Source of the DNA: Pararhizobium capsulatum DSM 1112
Lineage (GTDB): Bacteria; Pseudomonadota; Alphaproteobacteria; Rhizobiales; Rhizobiaceae
Direction of reading: 5' to 3'
Length of the DNA stretch: 64,000 bases
Assembly (NCBI RefSeq): GCF_030814475.1
Contig: NZ_JAUSVF010000001.1
Location: 2,253,001 to 2,317,000, forward strand
Both the position numbers and the translations under genes were made by a program. The notes beneath the pieces were generated by a model, which was not told the DNA's origin, searched no databases, and was given only the letters and a program-made list of their open reading frames with translations. Below, piece by piece: positions 39,910 through 49,201 of this stretch (positions are counted from its first letter, which is position 1; every line of letters starts with the position of its first letter).

Positions 39910-42900
39910 ATGGACGACATCGGCCAGAAGGTGAAAGCGGGCGGCAGGAGTGTGCCGATGTCCCAATTTGCCGCCGCCATCGGTTTTGCGCTGGCGCTCG
40001 GTATGAGCCTTCTCTGTCCGGTGGAGGCCGTTGCGCGCGATCCTTTCAGCACGAATGCTTATGCCACCTACAAGCCGAGCCTCGACAACGGCAAATACCT
40101 CTTCAATGCCGCCGGCTGTGGCGCCTGCCATGGATCAGGTGAAAATACCGAGCTGCTTTCTGGCGGCTTGGAGATGCCGACGGCGATCGGAACTTTTTTT
40201 GCGCCCAATATCTCGCCCCATGCCAATGGTATCGGTGGATGGTCGAATGCGAGGTTCCTGAACGCTGTAATGCTCGGCGTGGACGAGGAAGGCAACAATC
40301 TCTATCCGGTGATGCCGTATACGTCCTATGGCGGCATGAAGCCCGAGGATGTGCTCGACATCAAAGCCTATATCGACACGTTGGAAGCCTCGGATGCCAC
40401 TTCCAAAGAGCACGAAATCTCCTTCCCCTTCAGCCGGCAGACGACGATCACTCTGTGGAAGCGCAGCCATTTCAACGTGCCCGAATACCAGTCGCGTGAG
40501 GAAACCCAGATGGAGCGTGGGCGCTATCTGGTGGAAAATGTTGGCGGCTGCGGCGATTGCCATACGCCGCGCACGACGACTTATGGACTGGACATGGAGC
40601 ATGCCTATGAAGGCGAGAAGGGACTGACCGGGGCTGTGGCGCCGGATATCACCAAGGCGCGCATGGGAGGGCTGGCCTCGCCGGAGGTCTTTACTGTCGG
40701 CTTTATTGACGAGGGCAAGAAGCTCTCCGGTTCGCCGCTGAGCGACCCCGTCATGCGTCGGCTGGCGCATGGGCTCTCGGTCCTTACGGAAAAGGATCGC
40801 ACGGCCATCTACGCCTTTCTGGCGGATCGCGAGGTCACCCCCCCGCAGCCGGTGCAGCAATCGGCGACAGCCGTCTGCAAGGAAAGCACGCCGGCAGTGG
40901 CTCTGGAGGGGGGCAATGCGGCTCTCGCAACAGCGGCCGATGCCTTCATCGGCAAATACTGCCGCAATTGTCATGGCCCTGGCGAAAGTGCCCAGGGCAG
41001 TTATCCGGCTGGCGAGCTGACTTCAATTGCCGCCGACCCCGCTTTCGTGACACCCGGCGATGCTTCCAGGTCGCGTCTCTTTACCTCCGTCACCAGCGGC
41101 CGCATGCCGCTCGGTAAACGTCCGACGGCCGAGGAGGTGAAGAGCCTGGAGGACTGGATCAATTCCCTGAACACATCCAACCTGCCGCAAACAGCCGCCG
41201 CAAAGCCGGCGCGTACCCGTCCCATGCTTGCCTATGGTGGTTTTATCGAGGCTGCGTTGAAAGATGTCTCCACGGTCAATCCGCTCGATCGCCCGTTCAT
41301 CCGTTATTTTTCCTATCGCAACCAGTATAACGGCATGATGGGCTGCGAGGAGGAAAAGACCTTCATGAAGCGGATGCCGACGCTCGCCGGCGGCTTCAAG
41401 AAACTCCTCAACTCGCTCTCCTACGGGCCTGAGCTGGTGCTGCCGCACGAAGTGGAGGGCACGAACGGCCTGCTGGTGCGGGTCGATCTGCGCGATCTCC
41501 GATGGTCGGACGATGATTACAAATTTCTGGTGAAGGAGTATTTTTACGGCGTTGATCCGGCAAGCAATGCCTCGCTTCTGGCGCTTTCCAAGGAAACTGA
41601 CAGCGTATTGCCGATCATGCGCATCGACTGGTTCATGGCCAATGCAGCAAAGCCCCGGATCTACAACCAGCTGATGAAACTGCCGCCTGATATCCGCGAT
41701 CTGGAGCAACGCTTCAAGATCGATGTCGATGATAATATCCGGCAGCTGCGTGTGCTGCGCGCGGGTTTTGCCGACGGATCATCCGGTGTTTCCGACCACA
41801 ACCGTATGCTCGAGCGGCATGAAATGCCCTTTGGCGGTTATTACTGGAAATCCTATGATTTCGGCGGCGATGTCGGTCGTCAGGTTTTGAAACGCTTTCC
41901 GCACGGACCGAAGAGGCTGGAGCCGCTGGATACGGGTCTGACCTCCTTCGAGCATGACGGTGGCGAGATGATCTTCTCGCTGCCGAACGGGCTGCAAGGC
42001 TATTATCTCTCGACATCAGCCGGAAAGCAGCTCGATGTCGGACCGACGACGATCGTTTCCTTCCGCAAACGGCCGATCGGCAAGGGCGTCGAGATCGTCA
42101 ATGCACGCTCCTGCTTCGATTGCCATGCCAACGGCATCCTGTCGAAGCGTGACCAACTGCGGGAGCATATCCGGACATCGACCTTGTTCGACCGCGACCA
42201 GAAGGACCTTCTGCTGAAGCTTTATGTTTCGCAGGAAGACCTGGATGGGGCTTATAGCAAGGACCGTCAGCGCTTCGTCGATGCGCTGGTAAAACTCGGT
42301 GTGACGCAACCGACGCCCGATGGCAGCGCCGAGAGCATGCAGGCGCCGGGCAGTGCCGAACTGGTTACCTACTTTGCCGACAAGTATGAAGACGAACTCG
42401 ATTTCGAGGCAATGGCCTCCGAATTCGACATGACGCCGGCCGAATTTTCACGCGCTGTTCAGCAGGTGACGGACAACGACACCCTGCGGCTGGCGCTCGA
42501 CTGGGTGACGACGCTGGAAGCCGGCGGCACGATCCCGCGCGCGGAGCTTGAACAGCAATATGCCAACCTGGTGCATCCGCTCATGCAGCTGAAGCCACTC
42601 GATACGGCCACCGTCAATTTGTCGGATGCCTATCTCCTTGCAGCCAATCCAGAGGCAACAACGACACAAGCAATCGTCAAACCGGGGACATTGGTGGCTG
42701 CGATACCGGCGTATCGGCAGGAGGAAACGAAGACCGAAGACAAGCTGGAACTTGCATTGCACGTCGCGTCAACGACGGCGAAGGTCGGCGATCAGCTCTC
42801 CTTCGAGCTGAGTTCCAACAAGACCTGCGAGCTGCAGGTTCTCTATGTCGAGGAAGCTGGCAATGTCGAGGTGATCCCGGATGCGATGATCGGCAATACC

Positions 42901-43170
42901 ACGCTTGGGGTTGGTGAACGCAAGCTCATACCCCAACCCGGTACCGGCAATCTCACTTTCGACAGTCCAGCGCCGGCCGAAACCATGATCGCCTTCTGCC
43001 GCGCTGGTGGCTTGGGAGATCAGAAGCTGACTGCAGAACGGGCGCGCCAGCTGGTCGAACAATCGCATCTGCCGCCCACGCGTGGCCTCGCCATCAATCT
43101 TGCGAAGAAGGCAGAGGATGATCATGGCCTAAGCGGGCTGCAGGTCGTCACCTTCGAGATCAGGCCGTAG
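39910..43170 (+). CDS. Exported tetraheme c-type cytochrome with C-terminal DUF4384-like module
   Basis: A 1086-residue protein. Signal peptide lies about residues 15-42 (hydrophobic AAAIGFALALGMSLL). Four heme sites: CGACH (70-74), CGDCH (214-218), CRNCH (351-355) in three cytochrome-c domains of gluconate/alcohol-dehydrogenase-subunit style, and CFDCH (735-739) in a distinct later domain preceded by SLPNGLQGYYLSTSAG. Residues about 940-1040 form a beta-rich module (AKVGDQLSFELSSN, LQVLYVEEAGNVEVIP) resembling DUF4384, as in the two caspases downstream. ATG 39910 follows GGGAGAGAGACG; GTG 39880 and ATG 39892 are alternatives. No family with this full architecture is known to me. Confidence 0.8.
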   Translation: MDDIGQKVKAGGRSVPMSQFAAAIGFALALGMSLLCPVEAVARDPFSTNAYATYKPSLDNGKYLFNAAGCGACHGSGENTELLSGGLEMPTAIGTFFAPNISPHANGIGGWSNARFLNAVMLGVDEEGNNLYPVMPYTSYGGMKPEDVLDIKAYIDTLEASDATSKEHEISFPFSRQTTITLWKRSHFNVPEYQSREETQMERGRYLVENVGGCGDCHTPRTTTYGLDMEHAYEGEKGLTGAVAPDITKARMGGLASPEVFTVGFIDEGKKLSGSPLSDPVMRRLAHGLSVLTEKDRTAIYAFLADREVTPPQPVQQSATAVCKESTPAVALEGGNAALATAADAFIGKYCRNCHGPGESAQGSYPAGELTSIAADPAFVTPGDASRSRLFTSVTSGRMPLGKRPTAEEVKSLEDWINSLNTSNLPQTAAAKPARTRPMLAYGGFIEAALKDVSTVNPLDRPFIRYFSYRNQYNGMMGCEEEKTFMKRMPTLAGGFKKLLNSLSYGPELVLPHEVEGTNGLLVRVDLRDLRWSDDDYKFLVKEYFYGVDPASNASLLALSKETDSVLPIMRIDWFMANAAKPRIYNQLMKLPPDIRDLEQRFKIDVDDNIRQLRVLRAGFADGSSGVSDHNRMLERHEMPFGGYYWKSYDFGGDVGRQVLKRFPHGPKRLEPLDTGLTSFEHDGGEMIFSLPNGLQGYYLSTSAGKQLDVGPTTIVSFRKRPIGKGVEIVNARSCFDCHANGILSKRDQLREHIRTSTLFDRDQKDLLLKLYVSQEDLDGAYSKDRQRFVDALVKLGVTQPTPDGSAESMQAPGSAELVTYFADKYEDELDFEAMASEFDMTPAEFSRAVQQVTDNDTLRLALDWVTTLEAGGTIPRAELEQQYANLVHPLMQLKPLDTATVNLSDAYLLAANPEATTTQAIVKPGTLVAAIPAYRQEETKTEDKLELALHVASTTAKVGDQLSFELSSNKTCELQVLYVEEAGNVEVIPDAMIGNTTLGVGERKLIPQPGTGNLTFDSPAPAETMIAFCRAGGLGDQKLTAERARQLVEQSHLPPTRGLAINLAKKAEDDHGLSGLQVVTFEIRP

Positions 43171-43184
43171 GGGAAGGGCGCTGG

Positions 43185-44067
43185 ATGAATTTGAAGCTGA
43201 TGGGATTGGCTTTTCTGTTGGGAATTTCGACGACGGCCGCCCATGCCGCCTGCAATGCCTTGACCGACGTTGCAGGGGCCACGAATTCCGGTGACGAGGC
43301 GGTCGCAAAACACCTAGCTGCAGACGGCGATAAGGCTGGCTGCAACAGCGACGATCTTGCGCTGATCGACAGGATCGCTGCGCTTGCCACGTTCAATCGC
43401 ATTGTGTCTGCCGTCGGTGCCGGGGCAAACCTTGATGGTTTTGAAAGCGAGCTTCAGGGTGTCATCACGGAAACCGCCGCTCCGTGGCAGGTGCTTGATG
43501 CGCTTGGCGATATCAACCGCGATCGCAGAAATTACGAGGCGGCGGCGCGCTACTACCAGATGGCGCTGGAAGACAGCGACAACCGACTGGATGGCGCCGG
43601 ATGCCGACTATATCGCCCGCCTTGATCGCATGGCGACGGAGATGCGGCTTGCCGCGCCAAGGCCGGTGAAGCTCGCCATGCGCGGCGCCTGCAAGGTCAG
43701 CTATCGCGGCGTCTCGCTGAAGAAGAAGGCGACGCCGGTGCGCTACGTCTTCGGCACCGCCGAATTTACGCCGGAGGGGATAGAATCGGCGAAAGACCTG
43801 TCGCAGTGCCTGAAGTCGGTGAAACCTGCCGCCATCACCCTCATCGGGCACGCCGATCCTATCGGCACGGCCGCCGCGAACCGGACGCTTTCAGTCGCGC
43901 GTGCGAAGGCCCTGGCAAATTACCTGGTCGCGGAAGGATACCAAGGCGCATGGCAGGTCGTGGGGAAGGGTGAGGACGATCCCTTCAAGCCGGATGACGC
44001 CAGCGCCTATGACGAGGAGACACTGAACCAGTTGAATCGCCGCGTCGAAGTCGATCTGGAGCAATGA
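43185..44067 (+). pseudogene. Exported OmpA-domain protein, interrupted by a frameshift
   Basis: The first frame (43185-43625) gives a signal peptide ending AAHA, a Cys-rich start and a TPR-like unit (DINRDRRNYEAAARYYQMAL). Coding sequence then continues in the +1 frame from about 43600 (DADYIARLDRMATEM) to 44067, through an OmpA-type peptidoglycan-binding domain (TLIGHADPIGTAAANRTLSVARAKAL, NRRVEVDLEQ; motifs given in short pieces: GHADPIG, NRRVEV). One extra G in the GG at 43599-43600 explains the shift; without it a single protein of about 293 residues results. Sequencing error, real mutation or recoding cannot be separated here. Its stop overlaps the next start (ATGA). Confidence 0.8.
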
Positions 44068-45596
44068 AGATGGTGCGCGGTGTTTTGCTCTCGGCCTTGC
44101 TGTTGGTCTCCACGTCGCAGATGGCGCTTTCGGCGACCCGCGCTCTTGTCATCGGCATCGATGCCTATCCGCATGAGGTGAGCCTCGAAGGCGCGGTCAA
44201 GGATGCGCAGGATGTGGCAGCCGCGTTGCAGGGGGCGGGCGTAACGCAGTTGCTGACCTCCTATGATGCGCAGGCGCGCAAGGATGATATCCGGGCAGCC
44301 TGGGTCGATCTCGTGGCAGGCTCGGCCGAAGGCGATACGATTATTCTTACCTATGCCGGGCATGGTTCGCAAATGCCGGAGCTGGTGGCGGGTGACGAAG
44401 AGGATGGCCTCGACGAGTTCCTTCAATTGCCGGGTTTCGACAGGGCACGGGCAGAGGAAACCAAGCGCGAGATCATCGTCGACAATGAGCTGAATGCCTG
44501 GTTCTCCGAAGCCGAAGCCAAGGGTGTGCGGGTTCTCTTCGTCTCCGACAGCTGCCATTCCGGTGGCATGAGCCGCTCCTTCAGCGGCAAGACGCGGCTG
44601 GCCCCCGCGGTCACCGTGAAGCTCTCACCTCCTTCGCAGGAAGCCGAGAGCGGCGCAAAAATTCGCGAGGCCGATTTCCGCGAGGTGACCGTGCTTGCGG
44701 CATCGCTCGAAAGTCAGCCATCGCCGGAGGTAATCATCGAAGGCGAGCCGCGCGGTGCGCTCAGCTGGAGCTTTGCGCGCGCGGTCGAAGGTGCTGCCGA
44801 TCGCGATGGCGATGGCAGGATCTCGCGCATCGAGCTTGAAGACTATGTTTTTGCCAATGTGAAGCATCAGTCAGAGGCGTTGCAAGTTCCCAACTTCACG
44901 CCGCAACTGCCGCGCTCAGTCGATGAAGTCATGCTGCCGATCGGCGAAGCCGGTGCCGGAATGGCTTGGGGACAGGCTGGAAAGACGGCGGCGGAACTCG
45001 GATGGCAGGACAAACTGGCACTCGATGCGGGCGGTGCCGACCTATCACTTCAGCATGTCGGCGGCGCGGGTGTCCCCTATCGCTGGGATGTTGACAGCGG
45101 TGTCTTCTACACGCCCAACGGCGATGTCGCCGGCGAGCATGTCGATGACAAGACCGTCCAGGGCGTGGTCGACAAGTTCGTGCTGCTCGATTTCCTGAAA
45201 ATTCTCGCCAGCCGCAATCCGGGTTCGGTCTCGCTTTCACCCGTAAAGGACATCTATGCCAAGGGCGACCGCATCGCCTTCGAGGCGCCGGCCAGCCACT
45301 ATCGCAATATGATCGTCTTCAATCTCGCCAATACGGGCGAGGTGCAGTTGCTTGACGTGCAGCAGGAGGGAACGGAGAGCCATGTGTTCAAGCTCACCGA
45401 CCTTGAGGTCGTGGAACCCTTTGGCGCCGATCATCTGGTGGTGATTTCTACAAACGAGCCGATCGATGCGATTGCTGCCCTTCTCGCTCGGAAGAATGTG
45501 GACGCCGCAAGCCTGTTGCAGCTGCTGCTCTCGCGGCTGGATGGCAAGGAGACGGCCGTCGCGATCCAGCCGCTCTATACCAGGGAAAAGCTGTGA
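44064..45596 (+). CDS. Exported caspase-family protease with EF-hand and DUF4384-like module
   Basis: A 510-residue protein. Signal peptide residues 1-23 (ending MALSA), caspase p20-like domain about 25-240 with the catalytic His100 in TYAGHGSQ and Cys164 in SDSCHSGG (metacaspase/orthocaspase style), a perfect 12-residue EF-hand loop at 246-257 (DRDGDGRISRIE), and a C-terminal beta-rich module (about 395-490, YAKGDRIAFEAP, VQLLDVQQEG) resembling DUF4384. It should act in the periplasm or on the envelope, and calcium dependence is plausible. It overlaps the genes on both sides by a few bases. Confidence 0.88.
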   Translation: MKMVRGVLLSALLLVSTSQMALSATRALVIGIDAYPHEVSLEGAVKDAQDVAAALQGAGVTQLLTSYDAQARKDDIRAAWVDLVAGSAEGDTIILTYAGHGSQMPELVAGDEEDGLDEFLQLPGFDRARAEETKREIIVDNELNAWFSEAEAKGVRVLFVSDSCHSGGMSRSFSGKTRLAPAVTVKLSPPSQEAESGAKIREADFREVTVLAASLESQPSPEVIIEGEPRGALSWSFARAVEGAADRDGDGRISRIELEDYVFANVKHQSEALQVPNFTPQLPRSVDEVMLPIGEAGAGMAWGQAGKTAAELGWQDKLALDAGGADLSLQHVGGAGVPYRWDVDSGVFYTPNGDVAGEHVDDKTVQGVVDKFVLLDFLKILASRNPGSVSLSPVKDIYAKGDRIAFEAPASHYRNMIVFNLANTGEVQLLDVQQEGTESHVFKLTDLEVVEPFGADHLVVISTNEPIDAIAALLARKNVDAASLLQLLLSRLDGKETAVAIQPLYTREKL

Positions 45597-46711
45597 TGCG
45601 CTTTTGGGTGCCAGTTGCCGCCTTGGTCGTGGCCGTCCTTTGCTCTAGCTCCCCGGCTTTCGCGAAAGATCGTGCATTGGTGATCGGCATCGGCACCTAT
45701 GAAAACCTCCCTGAGGACATGCTTCTCCATGGGCCGAAGAACGACGTCAAGGCGATTGCGGGCCTGCTGACCAACACACTTGGCTTCAAGCCCGAGTCCA
45801 TCCGGACTTTGACCGACCAGCAGGCAACAAAGGCGGCGATGCTGTCTTCGATCAAGGAATGGCTGGTCGACGGGACGAAAGCTGGTGATCGCGTCTTCCT
45901 TTATTTCTCCGGGCACGGCCTGCAGGTGAAGGACGAGAGCGGCGACGAGGAAGACGGGATGGACGAGGCGATCTCGACCTATGACCTCAAGGCGGGTGAC
46001 GATGACTGGACCAACGTCATCCTCGACGACGAACTGGAGCCGTTGGTGGCCCGGATGAAGGGCAGGGCGGTGACTGTCGTCATCGACGCCTGCCATTCCG
46101 GCACGATTTCCCGGTCTCTCTCGCCGCAGGCTGCGGCTGGTTTGAAGGGTGCGCGGTTCCTTCCACGGCCGTTCGCCACAGCGCGCAAACTCGTCACGCG
46201 CGGCCTGCGCATCGATCTTGGCGTGGTGGATAAGCCTGTACCGCTGGTGGAGGCGGGGGTGACGATATGGAGTGCCGCGGCACCCTATCAGGTCGCCTGG
46301 GACGACGTGCGGCTGCCGATCGAGGACCGTCATGGAGTCTTCACAGCCGCATTTATCGAGGGATATCAACCGAAGACATCGGATGCCAATGCCAACGGCC
46401 TCACCAGCAATGCGGAGTTGCTGGACTATGTGACGAAACAATCCAAGGATTACTGCGCCTCGCAGGAGGCCTGCGACGATATCGATCCGCAGCTTGAAGC
46501 GATGCCGGAGGTGTTGGGTGCTGCCGTGGTCAAGCCGGATCTCGTCGTTGAAACGCCTGCCGAAACCACACCGGTAGAAACGCAACCTGTTGAGGTCGAA
46601 ACGGCTGCATACGAAGAGGTGAAGCCGGAACCAGCGGCTCTCCCGGTCTACATCGCCTCAAACCCGCTTGATGGCGTGGGTGATATTCTTGGCCGCGGCG
46701 ATACAGGGTAA
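45596..46711 (+). pseudogene. Second exported caspase gene, 5' part, cut by IS66
   Basis: Encodes a signal peptide (ending SPAFA), a caspase domain with catalytic His107 in YFSGHGLQ and Cys166 in IDACHSGT, a degenerate EF-hand-like loop (DANANGLTSNAE, about 263-274) and an acidic/Pro linker. The frame ends at a TAA made by the inverted repeat of the inserted element. The rest of the gene is at 49202-49643; joined, the gene encodes about 517 residues. The protease domain is complete, so a shortened enzyme lacking only the C-terminal module could still be made. ATG 45596 overlaps the upstream stop (TGATG). Confidence 0.9.
46700..46707. repeat. Target-site duplication, left copy
   Basis: GATACAGG directly before the element; identical copy at 49194-49201. 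Eight bases is the usual IS66 duplication length. Confidence 0.95.
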
Positions 46712-46784
46712 GCGCGCAGGCGACCCCACGTAGCGGGGGGGCGTAAAATGGCTCATTTTCGGCATGAATCATGCGGAGAATCCT

Positions 46785-47171
46785 ATGAGCGACAGTGTGA
46801 ATCAGGCTCGTGCCTTTGAGGTTTTGACAGCGACACCGGTACGGTCGAGACGTAAGCCGCGCGATTGGCCGGATGACGAGAAGGCGCGGCTGATTGCCGA
46901 GACGTTTCTGCCGGGGGCGAATGTCTCGGCTATCGCACGCGCTGCAGGACTGGATGCTTCGCAGCTTTACGGCTGGCGTCGCAAGGCATTGGCCTCGGGA
47001 TCGGTGGTGCCCCTTTCGAAAGAGGCTAATGAAAGGGTTAGTTTCGCGCGCGTCGAAGCTGTTGCAAGTTCACCGGTGGAGATCGTCATGGGTGACGTCG
47101 TGGTGCGCGTTGCCGGAGATATCGAGCCGGATCATCTTGCCAAGATCCTACGGGCGGTGCGCAGGGCATGA
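46785..47171 (+). CDS. tnpA: IS66 accessory protein TnpA
   Basis: A 128-residue protein with a transposase IS3/IS911-like HTH (WPDDEKARLIAETFLPGANVSAIARAAGLDASQLYGWRRK, shown by its core VSAIARAAGLD). It is the first of the three IS66 genes and its stop overlaps tnpB (ATGA). ATG 46785 follows GGAGAATCCT; an ATG at 46764 is also in frame. Confidence 0.92.
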   Translation: MSDSVNQARAFEVLTATPVRSRRKPRDWPDDEKARLIAETFLPGANVSAIARAAGLDASQLYGWRRKALASGSVVPLSKEANERVSFARVEAVASSPVEIVMGDVVVRVAGDIEPDHLAKILRAVRRA

Positions 47172-47512
47172 TTGCGTCTGGCGTTGTCGTTTACGTCTCC
47201 TGCCAACCGGTCGACTTTCGCAAGGGAGCGGCTTCGTTGATGGCTTTGGTCAGGGATGGCGGTCTAGATCCTTTCAATAGCGCCCTTTACGTGTTCCGTT
47301 CCAAACGGAAGGACCGTGTCCGGATCGTGTGGTGGGATGGCAGCGGGGTCTGTCTCTATTCGAAAGTTATCGAAGGAAATGGCTTTTGCTGGCCGGCAGC
47401 GACGGCGGCGCGCATCCGTCTGGATCATGCCCAGCTCATGGCCCTACTGGCCGGAATGGATTGGAAGAAGATCCGCCCGGCGACAATCAGGAGGCCGCTT
47501 TCGACGGGTTGA
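47168..47512 (+). CDS. tnpB: IS66 Orf2 family protein TnpB
   Basis: A 114-residue IS66 Orf2-like protein with the family blocks VYVSCQPVDFRKGAASLMALV, ALYVFRSKRKDRVRIVWWDGSG (cores PVDFRKG and RVRIVWWDG) and the C-terminal MALLAGMDWKKIRP. Required with TnpA and TnpC for transposition in characterised IS66 relatives. Confidence 0.95.
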   Translation: MIASGVVVYVSCQPVDFRKGAASLMALVRDGGLDPFNSALYVFRSKRKDRVRIVWWDGSGVCLYSKVIEGNGFCWPAATAARIRLDHAQLMALLAGMDWKKIRPATIRRPLSTG

Positions 47513-47586
47513 ACCCATCCAAAAAATCTCACGCATGTTACTGTAAACGCTAGGAAAAGATCACTATTTGTGATCTACTTCCTGCT

Positions 47587-49185
47587 ATGATGTTCTCTGC
47601 TTCGGACCTTCCTGACGACGTTGATGCACTCAAGGCGATGATCGTCGCCATGAGTGCAGAAGGCGCCGCTGCCCGAGCGGAGATCACCCGGCTTGAGGCA
47701 TTGAAGAAAGACACTGACGAGCGGATCGCCACCCTCACTGCGATTGTGAAAGTTCTACAGCGTGCTCAGAAAGGCACCCGCTCAGAACGGCTTCGGTTGG
47801 GAATCGACGATGATCAGATCGACTTTGCGTTCGAGGAGGTCGAAACCGGCTTAGCGACGATCGACAGCGAGCTCGACCAGTTACGGAAAGACAAGCCGAA
47901 GCGGGAGGCTCGCCCGCGCAAAGGCTTTGCCGCTCATCTCGAGCGTATCGAGGAGGTCATTGAACCTGAAATCCCTGAAGAGTGCCAAGGGTTGGAAAAG
48001 GTTTTGATCGGCGAAGACCGATCCGAGCGGCTCGATGTCATCCCACCGAAGTTTAGGGTTATTGTCACCCGCAGACCTAAATACGCGTTTAGGGGCCGTG
48101 ACGGCGTGCTGCAGGCTTTGGCACCTGCCCATATCATCGAAGCTGGCCTGCCGAGCGAACGGCTCCTGGCCTACATCGCCGTATCCAAATACGCCGACGG
48201 CCTTCCGCTCTACCGTCAGGAAACAATCTACCTGCGCGACAGCGTGGTACTGAGCCGCTCCTTGATGGCTCAATGGATGGGACATCTCGGCTTCGAGCTC
48301 AAGATCCTGGCCGATTACATCCTGGAGAGGATTAAAGCAGGTGAAAGGGTCTTTGCCGACGAAACGACATTGCCGACCCTGGTGCCTGGTTCGGGAAAAA
48401 CAATGACGGCATGGCTGTGGGCCTATGCACGTGATGATCGGCCGTTCGGGGGATCAGGGCCACCAATGGTCGCCTACAGATTTGAAGACAGCAGAGGTGG
48501 GCGCTGTGTGGCCCGTCACCTGAGCGGCTTCAACGGCATTCTCCAGGTTGATGGGCACGGCGCCTATACGAGCATGGTCAAAGAGCAGGTCAAGGCCGGC
48601 AGCAACGAAACCATCACGTTGGCAGGGTGCTGGGCGCATGTCAGGCGCAAATTCTACGAACTCCATGTGGGGGGTATCAATCACGCCGCGACAGCCTCGG
48701 TGAAGGCGATGAGCGAGTTGTGGAAGGTCGAGGACGAGATCCGGGGAAAGGATGCCAACATCCGTGCTGCCGCACGACAAGAGCGGTCTGCGGCCATTGT
48801 CGCCAACCTTTTTGACATCTGGGAAAAGGAGCTCGCGAAAGTTTCTGGCAAGTCCAAGACCGCGGAAGCGATCCGCTATGCAATGACCCGCCGACAATCT
48901 CTGGAACGCTTTCTCGGTGACGGCCGCATCGAGATTGACTCCAATATCGTCGAGCGCGCAATCCGTCCCCAAACGATCACACGGAAGAATAGTCTATTTG
49001 CCGGAAGCGAAGGCGGTGGCAACACATGGGCCACGATCGCCACGCTTTTGCAGACAGCTAAAATGAACAACGTCGATCCGCTCGCCTGGCTGACACAGAC
49101 CTTAGTTCGCATGGCCAACGGATGGCCCGCGCAGGATATCGACGCTCTGATGCCGTGGAACTTCGAGTCGAGCGTGGTCGGCTAA
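47587..49185 (+). CDS. tnpC: IS66 transposase TnpC
   Basis: A 532-residue DDE transposase: N-terminal leucine-rich coiled part and zinc-binding/HTH region, then the IS66 catalytic core with LQVDGHGAY (Asp), GCWAHVRRKF, and the late Glu region DSNIVERAIRP followed by RKNSLFAGSEGG. Full length for the family, no disruption seen. 74 bp separate it from tnpB. Confidence 0.97.
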   Translation: MMFSASDLPDDVDALKAMIVAMSAEGAAARAEITRLEALKKDTDERIATLTAIVKVLQRAQKGTRSERLRLGIDDDQIDFAFEEVETGLATIDSELDQLRKDKPKREARPRKGFAAHLERIEEVIEPEIPEECQGLEKVLIGEDRSERLDVIPPKFRVIVTRRPKYAFRGRDGVLQALAPAHIIEAGLPSERLLAYIAVSKYADGLPLYRQETIYLRDSVVLSRSLMAQWMGHLGFELKILADYILERIKAGERVFADETTLPTLVPGSGKTMTAWLWAYARDDRPFGGSGPPMVAYRFEDSRGGRCVARHLSGFNGILQVDGHGAYTSMVKEQVKAGSNETITLAGCWAHVRRKFYELHVGGINHAATASVKAMSELWKVEDEIRGKDANIRAAARQERSAAIVANLFDIWEKELAKVSGKSKTAEAIRYAMTRRQSLERFLGDGRIEIDSNIVERAIRPQTITRKNSLFAGSEGGGNTWATIATLLQTAKMNNVDPLAWLTQTLVRMANGWPAQDIDALMPWNFESSVVG

Positions 49186-49193
49186 CCGCTTAC

Positions 49194-49201
49194 GATACAG
49201 G
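49194..49201. repeat. Target-site duplication, right copy
   Basis: GATACAGG immediately after the right inverted repeat, identical to 46700-46707. Confidence 0.95.

Larger units (their letters stand above)
46708..49193 (+). mobile_element. IS66-family insertion sequence, 2486 bp, complete
   Basis: Three genes tnpA-tnpB-tnpC in the IS66 order, bounded by imperfect inverted repeats of about 20 bp beginning GTAAGCG (46708-46727 and 49174-49193, 15 of 20 positions equal) and flanked by the 8-bp duplication GATACAGG. All three reading frames are intact, so the copy could be active. It lies in the same direction as the caspase gene that it interrupts. Confidence 0.97.
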
